In this document: positions 51,700 through 61,152 of the stretch, piece by piece | Layout: each line of letters begins with the position of its first letter | Numbering within the stretch: the stretch's first letter is position 1 | From: Solimonas sp. K1W22B-7 | GTDB lineage: Bacteria > Pseudomonadota > Gammaproteobacteria > Nevskiales > Nevskiaceae | Assembly (NCBI RefSeq): GCF_003428335.1 | Contig: NZ_CP031704.1 | Coordinates: 1,302,001 to 1,366,000, forward strand | DNA length: 64,000 bases | Direction of reading: 5' to 3' | Notes under the pieces: generated by a model | What the model saw: only the letters and a program-made list of their open reading frames with translations | The model's database searches: none | What the model was told of the DNA's origin: nothing | Program-made: the position numbers and the translations under genes

Positions 51700-52173
51700 A
51701 TGCTGACGGACTACCGCTTCGATACCCTGCCCGGGCAGGTCGGCCAGGAACTGGGCGTCACGCCCTGGATGACCGTCGACCAGACGCAGATCGACCAGTT
51801 CGCCGAGTGCACCGGCGACCGCCAGTGGATCCACGTCGACGTCGAGCGCTGCAAGACCGACAGCCCCTACGGCCGTCCCATCGCGCACGGCTTCCTGACG
51901 CTGTCGCTGCTGGCCAGGCTGCTGATGGACCTCGGCCTGGTGCCGCCGGACGTCAGCCAGGCGATCAATGCCGGCGTCAACAACGTGCGCTTCAAGACTC
52001 CGGTACGCGCCGGCGCCCGGGTACGCGCCCGCGCCCGCATCGCCAGCGCCGAGCGCAAGGGCGAGGGCCGCATCCTGGCCACCGCCAGCGCGGTACTGGA
52101 AGTGGAAGGCGAGAAGGACCCGGCGCTGGGCGCCGACGTCACCGTCATGTTGTTCCGCGGAGCCCAGCCATGA
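51700..52173 (+). CDS. MaoC-family (R)-specific enoyl-CoA hydratase, PhaJ-like
   Basis: A 157-residue single-hotdog hydratase. The catalytic dyad aspartate and histidine fall in ECTGDRQWIHVD near 40, followed by PIAHGFLTLSLL near 62. Members hydrate trans-2-enoyl-CoA to (R)-3-hydroxyacyl-CoA. Its stop overlaps the PHA synthase start (ATGAGC), which supports a PhaJ role feeding beta-oxidation intermediates into polymer synthesis. NodN-like paralogues share the sequence, so the assignment rests on context. Confidence 0.84.
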   Translation: MLTDYRFDTLPGQVGQELGVTPWMTVDQTQIDQFAECTGDRQWIHVDVERCKTDSPYGRPIAHGFLTLSLLARLLMDLGLVPPDVSQAINAGVNNVRFKTPVRAGARVRARARIASAERKGEGRILATASAVLEVEGEKDPALGADVTVMLFRGAQP

Positions 52174-53852
52174 GCAAGACTCCACAGGAGCGCATCGCCG
52201 CCCACAGCGCCGAGGTGATTCTCGGCCCCAATCCCTTCGTCGGCTTCCGTGCCCGCGACGTCGCCCGCGAAGCCTTGCGCGTGCTCAAGCTGGCGGCCGC
52301 GCAGCCGCGGCTGACGGCCAGGACCGCCACCAGCCTCGGCCGCGAGCTGGCCCGCGTGCTGGGCGACCGTTCGCAGCTGGCGCCCGCGCCCAAGGACCGG
52401 CGCTTCGCCGACGCCGCCTGGAAGGACGATTCGCGCTACCGCCGCTGGCTGCAATCCTGGCTGGCGCTGGAGCAGGCCGTCGGCGAATGGCTGGAGGCGC
52501 AGCAGCTGCCGGCGCACAGCCGCGCCCGCCTGCAGTTCATGACCTCGCTGCTGACCGACGCCGTGGCACCCTCCAATTTTCCGTGGCAGCCGGAGGCGGT
52601 GAAGCGCTTCCGCGAATCCGGCGGCCACAGCGCCGTCGAGGGCCTGAAGAACCTGTGGCGCGACCTGCGCGAAAACCGTGGCCTGCCGGCCCAGGTCGAC
52701 AAGAGCCGCTTCAAGGTCGGAGACAACCTTGCCAATACCCCCGGCAGCGTGGTGTTGCGCACCGAACTGATGGAGCTGATCCAGTACCGGCCGACCACCG
52801 CCGAGGTGCATGAGCTGCCGGTGCTGATCGTGCCGCCGCAGATCAACAAGTACTACGTCTTCGACCTGACGCCGGAAAAGAGCGTGGTCCGCGGCCTGCT
52901 GGAGCAGGGCCTGCAGGTCTTCGTGATCAGCTGGCGCAATCCGGAGGCCGAGCACCACGACTGGGGCCTGGCCGAATACGCCGCCGCGATCGACACCGCG
53001 GTCTCGGCGATCTGCAACCTGGGCGCGGTGCAGCGCGTCAACCTGGTCGGCGCCTGCGCCGGCGGCATGACCCTGGCCAGCTATGTCGCCGCGCGCGCCG
53101 CCGCCGGTGACGCCCGCGTGCACTCGCTGACGCTGATGGTCAACGTGCTCGACGTGTCCGCCGTCGGCGACACGCCGATGGGCCTGTTCGCCACGCCGCG
53201 CGCCATCGCCGCGGCCAAGCGCTACTCGCAGGCCAAGGGCGTGCTCGACGGCAAGGACATGGCCGCCGCCTTCGCCTGGCTGCGCCCCAACGACCTGATC
53301 TGGAACTACTGGGTCAACAACGTGCTGCTGGGCAATGCGCCGCCGGCCTTCGACGTGCTGTACTGGAACAACGACAGCACACGCCTGCCGGCACGGCTGC
53401 ACGGCGAGTTCATGGACATCTACAACGGCAACGCGCTGACCCGGGCGGGCCTGCTGCGCCTGCACGGCGTACCGGTGGACCTGGGGCGGGTCAAGTGCGA
53501 CAGCTACCTGCTCGCCGGCACCACCGATCACATTACGCCCTGGAAGGCCTGTTACCGCAGCACCCAGCTGTTCGGCGGCCGCAACACCTTCGTGCTGTCC
53601 AGCAGCGGCCACATCCAGAGCATCCTCAACCCGCCGGGCAACAAGAAGGCGGAGTTCTGGACCGGCGGCGACACCGGGCCCGATGCCGAGGTCTGGCAGG
53701 CCGGCGCCGAGCGTCACAGCGGCAGCTGGTGGCCGCACTGGCATGCCTGGCTCAAGGCCCGCAGCGCTGCGATGCGCGCGGCGCCGGCAGAGGAGGGCAG
53801 CACCGATTACCCGGTGCTCGCGGCAGCACCCGGCCGGTACGTGCTGGGCTAA
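52170..53852 (+). CDS. phaC: Class II poly(3-hydroxyalkanoate) synthase
   Basis: A 560-residue polymerase that links (R)-3-hydroxyacyl-CoA monomers, typically medium chain, into PHA at the granule surface. The lipase-like box is GACAGG with C296, the same number as in Pseudomonas PhaC1, and the other catalytic residues are D453 (GTTDHITPW) and H481 (SSSGHIQS). Length and sequence are of the single-subunit class II type. It overlaps the upstream PhaJ-like gene by four bases and is followed nine bases later by a depolymerase-like gene. No phaD, phaF or phaI is seen. Confidence 0.93.
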   Translation: MSKTPQERIAAHSAEVILGPNPFVGFRARDVAREALRVLKLAAAQPRLTARTATSLGRELARVLGDRSQLAPAPKDRRFADAAWKDDSRYRRWLQSWLALEQAVGEWLEAQQLPAHSRARLQFMTSLLTDAVAPSNFPWQPEAVKRFRESGGHSAVEGLKNLWRDLRENRGLPAQVDKSRFKVGDNLANTPGSVVLRTELMELIQYRPTTAEVHELPVLIVPPQINKYYVFDLTPEKSVVRGLLEQGLQVFVISWRNPEAEHHDWGLAEYAAAIDTAVSAICNLGAVQRVNLVGACAGGMTLASYVAARAAAGDARVHSLTLMVNVLDVSAVGDTPMGLFATPRAIAAAKRYSQAKGVLDGKDMAAAFAWLRPNDLIWNYWVNNVLLGNAPPAFDVLYWNNDSTRLPARLHGEFMDIYNGNALTRAGLLRLHGVPVDLGRVKCDSYLLAGTTDHITPWKACYRSTQLFGGRNTFVLSSSGHIQSILNPPGNKKAEFWTGGDTGPDAEVWQAGAERHSGSWWPHWHAWLKARSAAMRAAPAEEGSTDYPVLAAAPGRYVLG

Positions 53853-53861
53853 GCTCCGGGC

Positions 53862-54752
53862 GTGGACCTGAGCAAAAGGCTGGACGAGGCACGTGCCTGG
53901 GGTTCCGGCCTGGAGCGCCAGCGCGCGGCCCTCGCGGCCAGCGGCGTCGAGATCGGCTTCGCCACTGTGCGCGGCCTGCGTCTGCGCTATGGCTGGCGCC
54001 CGGGGCAGGGGATGCCGCTGCTGTTCTGCAACGGCATCGGCGCCAACATCGAGTTGGCGCTGCCGCTGGTGCGCGAGCTGAAAGACGTTCCGGTGCTGCT
54101 GTTCGACATTCCCGGCACCGGCGGCTCGCCGCCGGCCTGGCTGTGGCCGACGCTGGCGCAGTACGCGCGCTACGCCGTCGGCCTGCTCGACGTGCTGGGC
54201 CATCGCGGCCCCTTCACCGTAGCGGGCGTGTCCTGGGGCGGGGGGCTGGCGCAGCGCATCGCCTACGACTACGGCGAGCGCGTGCGCGGCCTGGTACTGA
54301 TGTCCACCAGCCCCGGCGTGACCATGGTGCCGGGCCGGCTGTCCGCGCTGCTGCGCATGACCACGCCGCAGCGCTACCTGTCGCGCAGCTACATGGCGCG
54401 CAATGCCGCGACGATCTACGGCGGCGAGATGCGGGGCCGCCCCGACCACGCCATCGCCTTCGCCGGCATGACGCGAGCCCCGCATCGCCGCACCTATCTG
54501 CAGCAACTGGCCGCGATGCTGACGTTCTCGAGCCTGCCCTGGCTGCACCGCGTCCGCTGCCCGGCCCTGGTGATGACCGGCGACGACGATCCGCTGGTGC
54601 GCCCGGTCAACGCCCGGATTCTCGCTGCGCTGCTGCCGCAGGGCCGGCTGCACGTGGTGCGCGGCGGCGGCCACCTGTTCCTCGCATTGCAGCCGCAGGT
54701 GGCCGGTCCGGTGATTCTCGACTTCCTCGCCGGGGCCACGGCGCCGGCCTGA
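53862..54752 (+). CDS. phaZ: PHA depolymerase-like alpha/beta hydrolase
   Basis: A 296-residue hydrolase from GTG 53862. The nucleophile S124 is in GVSWGGG, with FDIPGTGGSPP near 85, the acid in MTGDDDPLV near 230 and histidine in RGGGHLFLAL near 265. These features match intracellular medium-chain PHA depolymerases (PhaZ), which mobilise stored polymer. The position directly after phaC is the usual place, although in Pseudomonas a second synthase often follows and is absent here. A generic esterase is the alternative. Confidence 0.82.
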   Translation: MDLSKRLDEARAWGSGLERQRAALAASGVEIGFATVRGLRLRYGWRPGQGMPLLFCNGIGANIELALPLVRELKDVPVLLFDIPGTGGSPPAWLWPTLAQYARYAVGLLDVLGHRGPFTVAGVSWGGGLAQRIAYDYGERVRGLVLMSTSPGVTMVPGRLSALLRMTTPQRYLSRSYMARNAATIYGGEMRGRPDHAIAFAGMTRAPHRRTYLQQLAAMLTFSSLPWLHRVRCPALVMTGDDDPLVRPVNARILAALLPQGRLHVVRGGGHLFLALQPQVAGPVILDFLAGATAPA

Positions 54753-54770
54753 GGGCCATCTCCGCGGGCA

Positions 54771-55520
54771 CTAACGTGCCAGAAACCCGCCGTCGGCCGC
54801 CATCAGCGCGCCGGTGACATAGGAGGCGCGCGGCGAGGCCAGCCACAGCGCCAGTTCCGCGATCTCGCGCGCCTCGCCGGCGCGCCCGGCGGGCACCGCC
54901 ATGGCCATCATCTGGCGGCCCTGCTCGGCACCGAGCACATCCTTGGTCATCGCCGTCTCGACGAAGCCGGGGGCGATGGCATTGCAGCGGATGCCCTGCG
55001 CCGCGTATTCCACCGCCACCGTCTTGGTCAGCCCCACCACGCCGTGCTTGGCCGCGACATAGCCCGGCACGCCGGCAAAGGCGATCTGTCCGGCGATGGA
55101 GGCGGTGTTGACGATGCTGCCGCCGCCGGTCTTGAGCATGGAACGCACCTGTGCGCGCATGCAATAGAACACGCTGGAGAGATTGATCGCGATGATGCGA
55201 TCCCACAGTTCCAGCGGGTAGTCCAGCGTGCCCGGCGGAATCGGCCCGTCGGAGATGCCGGCGTTGTTGAAGGCGATGTCGAGGCGGCCGTAGGTCTGCT
55301 CCGCCAGCTCCACCAGCGCCGAGCACTGCTCGTGCTTCGACACGTCGCAGCGCTGAAACACCGCCGCCGGCAGTTCGGCCGCCAGCGCCGCACCGGCCTT
55401 CTCGTCGATGTCGGCCAGCACCAGCTTCGCGCCCTCCTCGGCGAAACGCAGCGCGGCGGCACGGCCGATGCCGCTGGCAGCGCCGGTGATGAGGGCAACC
55501 TTGTCTTTGAGTTCGTTCAT
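54771..55520 (-). CDS. SDR-family oxidoreductase
   Basis: A 249-residue short-chain dehydrogenase starting at ATG 55520 (MNELKDKVALITGAASGIG). NNAG lies near 90 and the catalytic YVAAK near 157; the C-terminus ends VTGALMAADGGFLAR. It resembles 3-oxoacyl-ACP reductase and hydroxysteroid dehydrogenase types, and the substrate is undetermined. It is convergent with phaZ, 18 bases away, so it is not part of the PHA operon. A repeat region lies upstream. Confidence 0.86.
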   Translation of the reverse strand: MNELKDKVALITGAASGIGRAAALRFAEEGAKLVLADIDEKAGAALAAELPAAVFQRCDVSKHEQCSALVELAEQTYGRLDIAFNNAGISDGPIPPGTLDYPLELWDRIIAINLSSVFYCMRAQVRSMLKTGGGSIVNTASIAGQIAFAGVPGYVAAKHGVVGLTKTVAVEYAAQGIRCNAIAPGFVETAMTKDVLGAEQGRQMMAMAVPAGRAGEAREIAELALWLASPRASYVTGALMAADGGFLAR

Positions 55521-55573
55521 TCTGAAATCCGGGGCAATACAAAAAAACCGTTCATCGCGAGTAGCGCCGCGTC

Positions 55574-55694
55574 CCTCGATACAACCCGCCAAGGCGGGTC
55601 ACTCGGGATGATCGGACCGTCGCGTATCGAGGCACCGCGGGAGGCTGGTGCGGAACGCAAGCTCCCGGCGTTCACGACGTTGCTCGTCGTGAAC
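55574..55694. repeat. Nested inverted repeats between SDR and luxR
   Basis: CCTCGATAC (55574-55582) pairs with GTATCGAGG (55624-55632) around an inner CCCGCC-AA-GGCGGG stem (55585-55598). A separate perfect 10-bp hairpin GTTCACGACG/CGTCGTGAAC lies at 55670-55694. The latter is 26 bases after the LuxR stop on its strand and may end that transcript. Confidence 0.65.
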
Positions 55695-55720
55695 GGGAAG
55701 TTATCTGGAGGAAACGCGCT

Positions 55721-56917
55721 TCAGCTCAGCGAAACCACGCTGTTCAACAGCGTCCGCACCAGCTTGGTCTGCCGCGTCACACCCGTCTTGCAGAAGATGA
55801 AACGCAGGTAGGTGCGCGCCGTGGTGCGCTTGACGTTGAGCTTCTCGGCGGCTTCCTCCACCGTGAGACCGTCGGCCAGGCACTGCGCCAGCGCCGCTTC
55901 CATGCGCGTCAGCCCGAACAGCCGGCGGATCGCTTCCTCGGAGGCCTTGCCGCTGCATTCCGGGTCGCGCAGGAACATCACCGCCACCGGGCGCTGCGCG
56001 CTGTCGTGCGGCCAGCTGCTGACCGGCGCTGGTTTCACCACCACGCCCAGGTTCATGCGGCCGGAAGGCCGTGTCACCGACAGCGCCTCGATCAGGCCCG
56101 GGTCCACCGGCGCGCCGGAGCAGACCTTGCGCACGATGCGCTGCAGCTCGCGGCCCTCGTCGTTGCGGTCCAGGCACAGCGTGCGGCCCTGCAGGCGCAT
56201 GCCGTCCTTCTCGTTGAGGATGCGGCGCGCCTCGGGGTTCACCTCGATCACGTCACCGTTGTGGGCAAAGCTGACCGTGCCCAGCAGCATGCGGTTGACC
56301 GTGCCGGCATAGAGCTGGCGCTCGCATTCCAGCGTGTCGATCTGCGCGTGCAGGCGCACCGCGCGCTTCAGGTGCGGCAGCAGGGCCCGGCACAGCGCCT
56401 TGTCGCTGTCCGAGAACGGCGGCGCGTCGGACGAGCGCGAGATGCGGAAGCGGCACTCGATGCCCTCCTGTGTACGCAGGTCGGCGCCCACCAGGTGCTC
56501 CACGTTCATCGGGCGCAGATACTCGCGGTACAGCGCGCTCTCGGTCCAGCGGCTCGCGCCCACCAGTTCCTCCGGCGTGATCACCTGGCCTTCGGGCAGG
56601 CCCACGAAGGGGTCCAGCGCGAAGAAGTGGCTCTGGTAGGACTCCGTGGCATCGGCCGCGGCCGAGTCGGTGTTGAGCATGAAGCCGGCCGACTGCGAGG
56701 AGGGCGGGCGCAGGATCATCGTCACGTGCATCGCGCCGAAGGTCTGCTGCAGCAGGCGCAGCGCGGTCTGCCAGGGCGTGGTTTCCATCGGCCCTTCATA
56801 GATCGCGTCGAACAGCGCGTTGAGGCGCTCGAATTCCATCGACACGCCGCCACCGGCCACAAGGCCCTTCGGCATCCGGTTCGGGCGGGGTTCGCCCGGA
56901 GTGATCAAGCGCAGCAT
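55721..56917 (-). CDS. LuxR-family transcriptional regulator with N-terminal sensory region
   Basis: A 398-residue regulator starting at ATG 56917, which has GAGGAGG six bases upstream; a longer frame to 57019 lacks such a site. The C-terminus is a LuxR-type HTH: LTRMEAALAQCLADGLTVEE, then AEKLNVKRTTARTYLRFIF. The N-terminal 200 residues and the PAS-like central segment (SFAHNGDVIEVNPEARRIL) are probably sensory, but the ligand is unknown. It may control the neighbouring esterase (starting 1,041 bases upstream, same strand) or the divergent LLM operon. Confidence 0.85.
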   Translation of the reverse strand: MLRLITPGEPRPNRMPKGLVAGGGVSMEFERLNALFDAIYEGPMETTPWQTALRLLQQTFGAMHVTMILRPPSSQSAGFMLNTDSAAADATESYQSHFFALDPFVGLPEGQVITPEELVGASRWTESALYREYLRPMNVEHLVGADLRTQEGIECRFRISRSSDAPPFSDSDKALCRALLPHLKRAVRLHAQIDTLECERQLYAGTVNRMLLGTVSFAHNGDVIEVNPEARRILNEKDGMRLQGRTLCLDRNDEGRELQRIVRKVCSGAPVDPGLIEALSVTRPSGRMNLGVVVKPAPVSSWPHDSAQRPVAVMFLRDPECSGKASEEAIRRLFGLTRMEAALAQCLADGLTVEEAAEKLNVKRTTARTYLRFIFCKTGVTRQTKLVRTLLNSVVSLS

Positions 56918-57022
56918 TGCAGTTCCTCCTCGCACCGGTGAGGGGGCACCGGCAACGACAGGTTTAACCGAGGGGCCAGACCCCCGATTCGTCTGAATTG
57001 ATGAAGGCCTGGTGACCATGAC

Positions 57023-57958
57023 TCACCTGCCTTGCGCGGCGAACGCGCGCCGCAGTGCAGCAGCCGCCAGGTCGAGCGTATCCTCGGCCGCCGGGATCGC
57101 GCCCAACATGCTGATAAAGCCATGGATTTGACCTGACCAGCGGTGCAGCGCCGCCGGCACCCCGGCGAGCCGCAGCGACAGCGCATAGGCCTCGCCCTCG
57201 TCGCGCAGCGGGTCGTACTCCGCGGTGACGATGGTGGCCGGCGCCAGCCCGCCGAAGTCTTTCGCGCGCAGCGGCGAGGCCCGCGGGTCGGCCGCGTCGC
57301 CGCCGCCGGACAGGTACAGCGAGCGGAACCAGCGCATCATCTCCGCCGTCAGCAGGTAGCCCGTGCCGCAGGCCGCGTAGGAGGCGGATTCCTCCGCGCA
57401 ATCCGTCACCGGGTACAGCAGCAGCTGGTGGCGCAGCGGCCAGCCGCGTACCTTGGCCTGCTGCGCCAGCACCGCCGCCAGGTTGCCGCCGGCACTGTCG
57501 CCCGCCACCGCGATGCGCTGCGCGTCGCCGCCGATCTCGCCCGCATGCGCACGCAGCCACTCCAGCGCCGCCACCGCATCCTGCACGGCGGCGGGGAAGG
57601 GCGCTTCCGGCGCCAGGCGGTAGTCCACCGACACCACCAGGGTCTGCGCGCGCACCGCCAGGCAGCGGCAGATGTTGTCATGCGTGTCCAGTCCGCAGGC
57701 GACGAAGCCGCCGCCGTGGAGGAACAGCGTCAGCGGCAGCGGGCCGGGCGCGTCCGGGTAGTACAGGCGCAGGCGCAGGGGCCCGCCGGGGCCGGCGATC
57801 TCGCGATCTTCGCTGTGCGCCACCGCGTCGCCGGGTGCGAGCAGGCCGCCGCTGCCGGTCATCGCCCGGTAGTCGGCCGCCGCCAGCGTCGTGAAATCCG
57901 GCGCGGGCAGGGCGGCCATGGCTTGCAGCAGGGCCTGGGCGTGGGGGTCTAGGGTCAT
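57023..57958 (-). CDS. Alpha/beta hydrolase, hormone-sensitive-lipase family (esterase)
   Basis: A 311-residue paralogue of the 39492 esterase, sharing the start MTLDP.AQA, HGGG at 81-84, DTHDN.CRCL and the nucleophile S155 in GDSAGG. It should hydrolyse short-chain acyl esters in the cytoplasm. It is divergent from the LLM oxidoreductase gene with 172 bases between starts, a likely shared regulatory region in which I find no clear palindrome. Confidence 0.88.
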   Translation of the reverse strand: MTLDPHAQALLQAMAALPAPDFTTLAAADYRAMTGSGGLLAPGDAVAHSEDREIAGPGGPLRLRLYYPDAPGPLPLTLFLHGGGFVACGLDTHDNICRCLAVRAQTLVVSVDYRLAPEAPFPAAVQDAVAALEWLRAHAGEIGGDAQRIAVAGDSAGGNLAAVLAQQAKVRGWPLRHQLLLYPVTDCAEESASYAACGTGYLLTAEMMRWFRSLYLSGGGDAADPRASPLRAKDFGGLAPATIVTAEYDPLRDEGEAYALSLRLAGVPAALHRWSGQIHGFISMLGAIPAAEDTLDLAAAALRRAFAAQGR

Positions 57959-58130
57959 TCGCGGTCTCCGTCGGTGCTTGCGACCGGAGCACTCTGCGCC
58001 GGCATTTTGCCGGGCGGTATCTCAAAACGGACGACATAAAAGCGACGAAGCCGGCGACGGAAACGCTTTGGATACTGCATCCAGAACGCCGCCCGCCATG
58101 GACGCGCGAGATGTCTTGAGGAGAGCCGCC

Positions 58131-59270
58131 ATGAGATTTTCCCTGATCTACGAAGCCCAGACCACCGACGCCTCCCGCGCCGGCGACCGCCGCGTGTTCG
58201 ACGAGATCGTCGAGCAGGCCGTGCTGGCCGAGCAGATGGGCTTCGACGTGATCTGGTGCGTGGAGCACACCGCGCTGACCAACTACGCCCACATGAGCGC
58301 GCCGGAAACCGTGCTCGCCTTCCTCGCCGGCAAGACCAGCCGCATCGGCCTGGGCCACGGCGTGGTCTGCCTGCCGCCGGCGATGAACCACCCGGTGAAG
58401 GTCGCCGAACGCATCGCCACGCTGGACCTGCTGAGCCACGGCCGCGTGCACTTCGGCGTCGGCAAGGGCGGCACCCAGCAGGAGGCCGGCACCTTCGGCT
58501 ACGACCTCAGCACCCTGCACCCGCAGATCGACGAGGCCATGTACCTGATCCCCAAGATCATGGTGCAGGACGAGATCGAGCACGACGGCGAATACATCAA
58601 GATCCCGCGCCGCCCGATCCACCCCAAGCCCTACCAGGACCCGCATCCGCCGATGTACATGGCCTGCACCAACACCGACACCCTGACCCGCGCCGGCCAG
58701 CGCGGCATGGGCGCCCTGGTGCTGGGCTTCGGCGGTCCGGAAGACGTCGCCAAGAAGAACGAGGTCTACCGCACGGCCTGGGCTACGCGCAAGGCCGAGG
58801 ACCAGGTCGGCTTCCGCCCCAACCAGCACCTCGCCGCGCTGTGCCCCACCATCGTCCTCAAGGACGGCCAGCAGGCCCGCAAGATCGGCATCAAGGGCCA
58901 GCGCTACTTCATGGAATCGCTCGGCCACTGGTACGGCGCCGGCCCCAAGCCCGATCCCAGCCAGTGGAGCGATGACATCACCTCGCACGACGCCGCCGGC
59001 AAGGACGTCATCAAGACCCAGTTCGCCTCCGAGAAGGTGACCATGGACTTCAGCGATCCGCAGATGATGCTGCTCAACCCCAACCACGCCTACGGCACGG
59101 TGGAAGACTGCATCGGCTACGTGCAGCGCCTGATCGACTCCGGCGCCGACGAAATCCTCTTCATCTGCCAGATGGGCACCGTGCCGCAGTGGGCGCAGCT
59201 GGAGACGCTGCGCAACATCGGCGAACACGTGATCCCGCATTTCCGCAAGCTGGCGCAGCGCGCCGCCTGA
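58131..59270 (+). CDS. LLM-class flavin-dependent oxidoreductase (luciferase-like)
   Basis: A 379-residue protein of the bacterial luciferase-like monooxygenase family: MRFSLIYEAQ at the start, AEQMGFDVIWCVEHT near 33-45, GLGHGVVCLP near 83 and LDLLSHGRVHFGVGKG near 103-118. It would use FMNH2 or F420 with O2 to oxidise a hydrophobic substrate. The start has GAGGAGAG. It leads an operon with an SDR, an MDR-type reductase and two small barrel proteins. A scrap of a second copy's C-terminus lies at 62149-62220. Confidence 0.88.
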   Translation: MRFSLIYEAQTTDASRAGDRRVFDEIVEQAVLAEQMGFDVIWCVEHTALTNYAHMSAPETVLAFLAGKTSRIGLGHGVVCLPPAMNHPVKVAERIATLDLLSHGRVHFGVGKGGTQQEAGTFGYDLSTLHPQIDEAMYLIPKIMVQDEIEHDGEYIKIPRRPIHPKPYQDPHPPMYMACTNTDTLTRAGQRGMGALVLGFGGPEDVAKKNEVYRTAWATRKAEDQVGFRPNQHLAALCPTIVLKDGQQARKIGIKGQRYFMESLGHWYGAGPKPDPSQWSDDITSHDAAGKDVIKTQFASEKVTMDFSDPQMMLLNPNHAYGTVEDCIGYVQRLIDSGADEILFICQMGTVPQWAQLETLRNIGEHVIPHFRKLAQRAA

Positions 59271-59281
59271 GGAGGGCCGCC

Positions 59282-60157
59282 ATGCTCGAATCCCCGAAGC
59301 TGGACGGGCGCATCGCCCTGGTGACCGGCGCCAGCCGTGGTATCGGCCGTGCCATCGCCCAGCGCCTGGCGGCGGCCGGCGCCACGGTGGTCGTCACCGC
59401 GCGCAGCCTGGGCCAGAGCGCGCAGGAGACCGGCACGCTCGCCGAGACCGTGTCGCTGATCGAGGCGGCCGGCGGCCGTGCCTTGCCGCTGGCGGCCGAT
59501 CTCGAGGACGCCGTGCAGCGCGACGCCCTGGTCGGCCGCGCGGCGCAACGGGCGGGCGGGCTCGACATCCTGGTCAACAACGCCGGCTACGCCGAGTACG
59601 CGCGCGTGGAATCGATGCCGGCGGCGATGTTCGAGCGCACGCTCGACTGCTACCTGCGCGTGCCCTTCGCGCTGTCGCAGGCCGCGATCCCGCTGATGCG
59701 GGCGCGCGGCGCCGGCTGGATCGTCAACATCGGCTCGGTCACCGCGCAGCCGCCGCGCAAGCCCTACGACTGGTTCGCCGCCAACGGCGGTGCCACGGTG
59801 TATGCGGCCGTCAAGGCGGCGCTGAACCGCTACACACAGGGCTTGGCCGCGGAACTGCTCGCCGACAACATCGCGGTGAATCTGGTCGGCCCCTCGACCG
59901 CGATCCGCACGCTCGGAGCCGCGCGCTACATCCCGGAGGACTATCCGACCGAGGACGTCGCCTATCTCGCGGAGACGGTGCTGGCGATGTCGCATCTGCC
60001 GGCCGCCGGGCGCACCGGCCTGGTCACGCACAGCCTGCATTTCCCGGCCGCGCTGCAACTGCCGGTGTTCAGCCTCGACGGCCGCACGCGCCTGCCGCCG
60101 GCGCAGGTGCCCGCGCATGCCTACGCCGGGCTGCAGGGTGATGGAGAAACGCCGTGA
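59282..60157 (+). CDS. SDR-family oxidoreductase
   Basis: A 291-residue short-chain dehydrogenase from ATG 59282 behind GGAGGG. It has TGASRGIG at 18-25, NNAG near 100 and the catalytic YAAVK near 175, preceded by an insertion (KPYDWFAANGG) before the active-site tyrosine. It is larger than typical because of a C-terminal extension. It lies 11 bases after the LLM gene and its stop overlaps the next GTG. The substrate is unknown. Confidence 0.86.
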   Translation: MLESPKLDGRIALVTGASRGIGRAIAQRLAAAGATVVVTARSLGQSAQETGTLAETVSLIEAAGGRALPLAADLEDAVQRDALVGRAAQRAGGLDILVNNAGYAEYARVESMPAAMFERTLDCYLRVPFALSQAAIPLMRARGAGWIVNIGSVTAQPPRKPYDWFAANGGATVYAAVKAALNRYTQGLAAELLADNIAVNLVGPSTAIRTLGAARYIPEDYPTEDVAYLAETVLAMSHLPAAGRTGLVTHSLHFPAALQLPVFSLDGRTRLPPAQVPAHAYAGLQGDGETP

Positions 60158-61152
60158 GCGCGACGATGCGCGCGATGGTGATCGAGCGCTTCGGCGGGCC
60201 GGAGCAACTGCAACCCGCCACGCTGCCGCTGCCCGAGCCGGGCCCCGGCGAGCTGCTGGTGCGCGTCGCCTGCGCCGGCGTCAACCCGGCGGACTGGAAG
60301 ACCCGCGAAGGCTGGTTGTCGGCCTTCTTCCAGTACCGCTTTCCCTTCGTGCTCGGCTTCGATCTCGCCGGCACCGTGGTGAAGGCGGGCGAGGGCGCCG
60401 ATGCGTCTCTCGTCGGCCGCCGCGTCGTGGCGTACTCGCGGCAGGGTGCCGGCGAATGGGGTTCCTATGCCGAGTACGCCGTGATCTGGGCGTCGGCCGC
60501 GGTGCCGCTGCCGGAGCAAGTCCCTGTCGATGCGGCGGCGGCGCTGCCCACGGCGGGCATCACCGCCTGGGAAGGGCTGTTCGAGGTGGGTGGGCTGCGC
60601 GCCGGCCAGAAGCTGCTGGTGCACGGCGGCGCGGGTGGCGTCGGCCGCTACGCGATCCAGCTGGCGCGCCATGCCGGTGCCGCGGTCGCGGCGACCTGCA
60701 GTGCCGCAAATCGCGAGGACCTGCTCGCACTGGGCGCCGCACTGGCGCTCGACTATCGCGACCCGCGCTGGCCGGAGGCGCTGGCCGCCTGGGCACCGGA
60801 AGGCGTGGACCTGCTGCTCGACGCGGTCGGGCAGGGCAGCCTGCCGCAGGCGGTCGACCTCGTGCGCGGCGGCGGCGTGCTGGCACCGGTGGCGACCCTG
60901 GTCGCCGGCGAGCCGCAAGCCGATGCGCAGCGCGCCGCCGAACGCGGCGTGCGCATCGTGCCCACCATGAGCGACTTCGCCCGCTCCGGCGCGCAGCTGC
61001 GCCAGCTGGTGGCGCTGTCGGCGGACGGCGTGCTGCGCGCGCCGCCGCTGACCTTGCTGCCGCTGGGGCAGGCCGGCGAGGCACAGCGCCGCGTGCAGGC
61101 CGGCGAGCTGCGCGGCAAGATCGTCCTGCAGGTCGAAGGGGCACTGCCATGA
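60154..61152 (+). CDS. MDR-family NADPH:quinone reductase-like oxidoreductase
   Basis: A 332-residue medium-chain dehydrogenase from GTG 60154, overlapping the previous stop (GTGA). An N-terminal GroES-like domain (MVIERFGGPEQLQ, VNPADWKTREG) precedes a Rossmann domain with VHGGAGGVGRYAIQLA near 155. Zinc-binding cysteines are absent, as expected for quinone reductase or enoyl reductase members. It is coupled to the SDR gene, and its stop overlaps the next ATG. Confidence 0.86.
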   Translation: MSATMRAMVIERFGGPEQLQPATLPLPEPGPGELLVRVACAGVNPADWKTREGWLSAFFQYRFPFVLGFDLAGTVVKAGEGADASLVGRRVVAYSRQGAGEWGSYAEYAVIWASAAVPLPEQVPVDAAAALPTAGITAWEGLFEVGGLRAGQKLLVHGGAGGVGRYAIQLARHAGAAVAATCSAANREDLLALGAALALDYRDPRWPEALAAWAPEGVDLLLDAVGQGSLPQAVDLVRGGGVLAPVATLVAGEPQADAQRAAERGVRIVPTMSDFARSGAQLRQLVALSADGVLRAPPLTLLPLGQAGEAQRRVQAGELRGKIVLQVEGALP

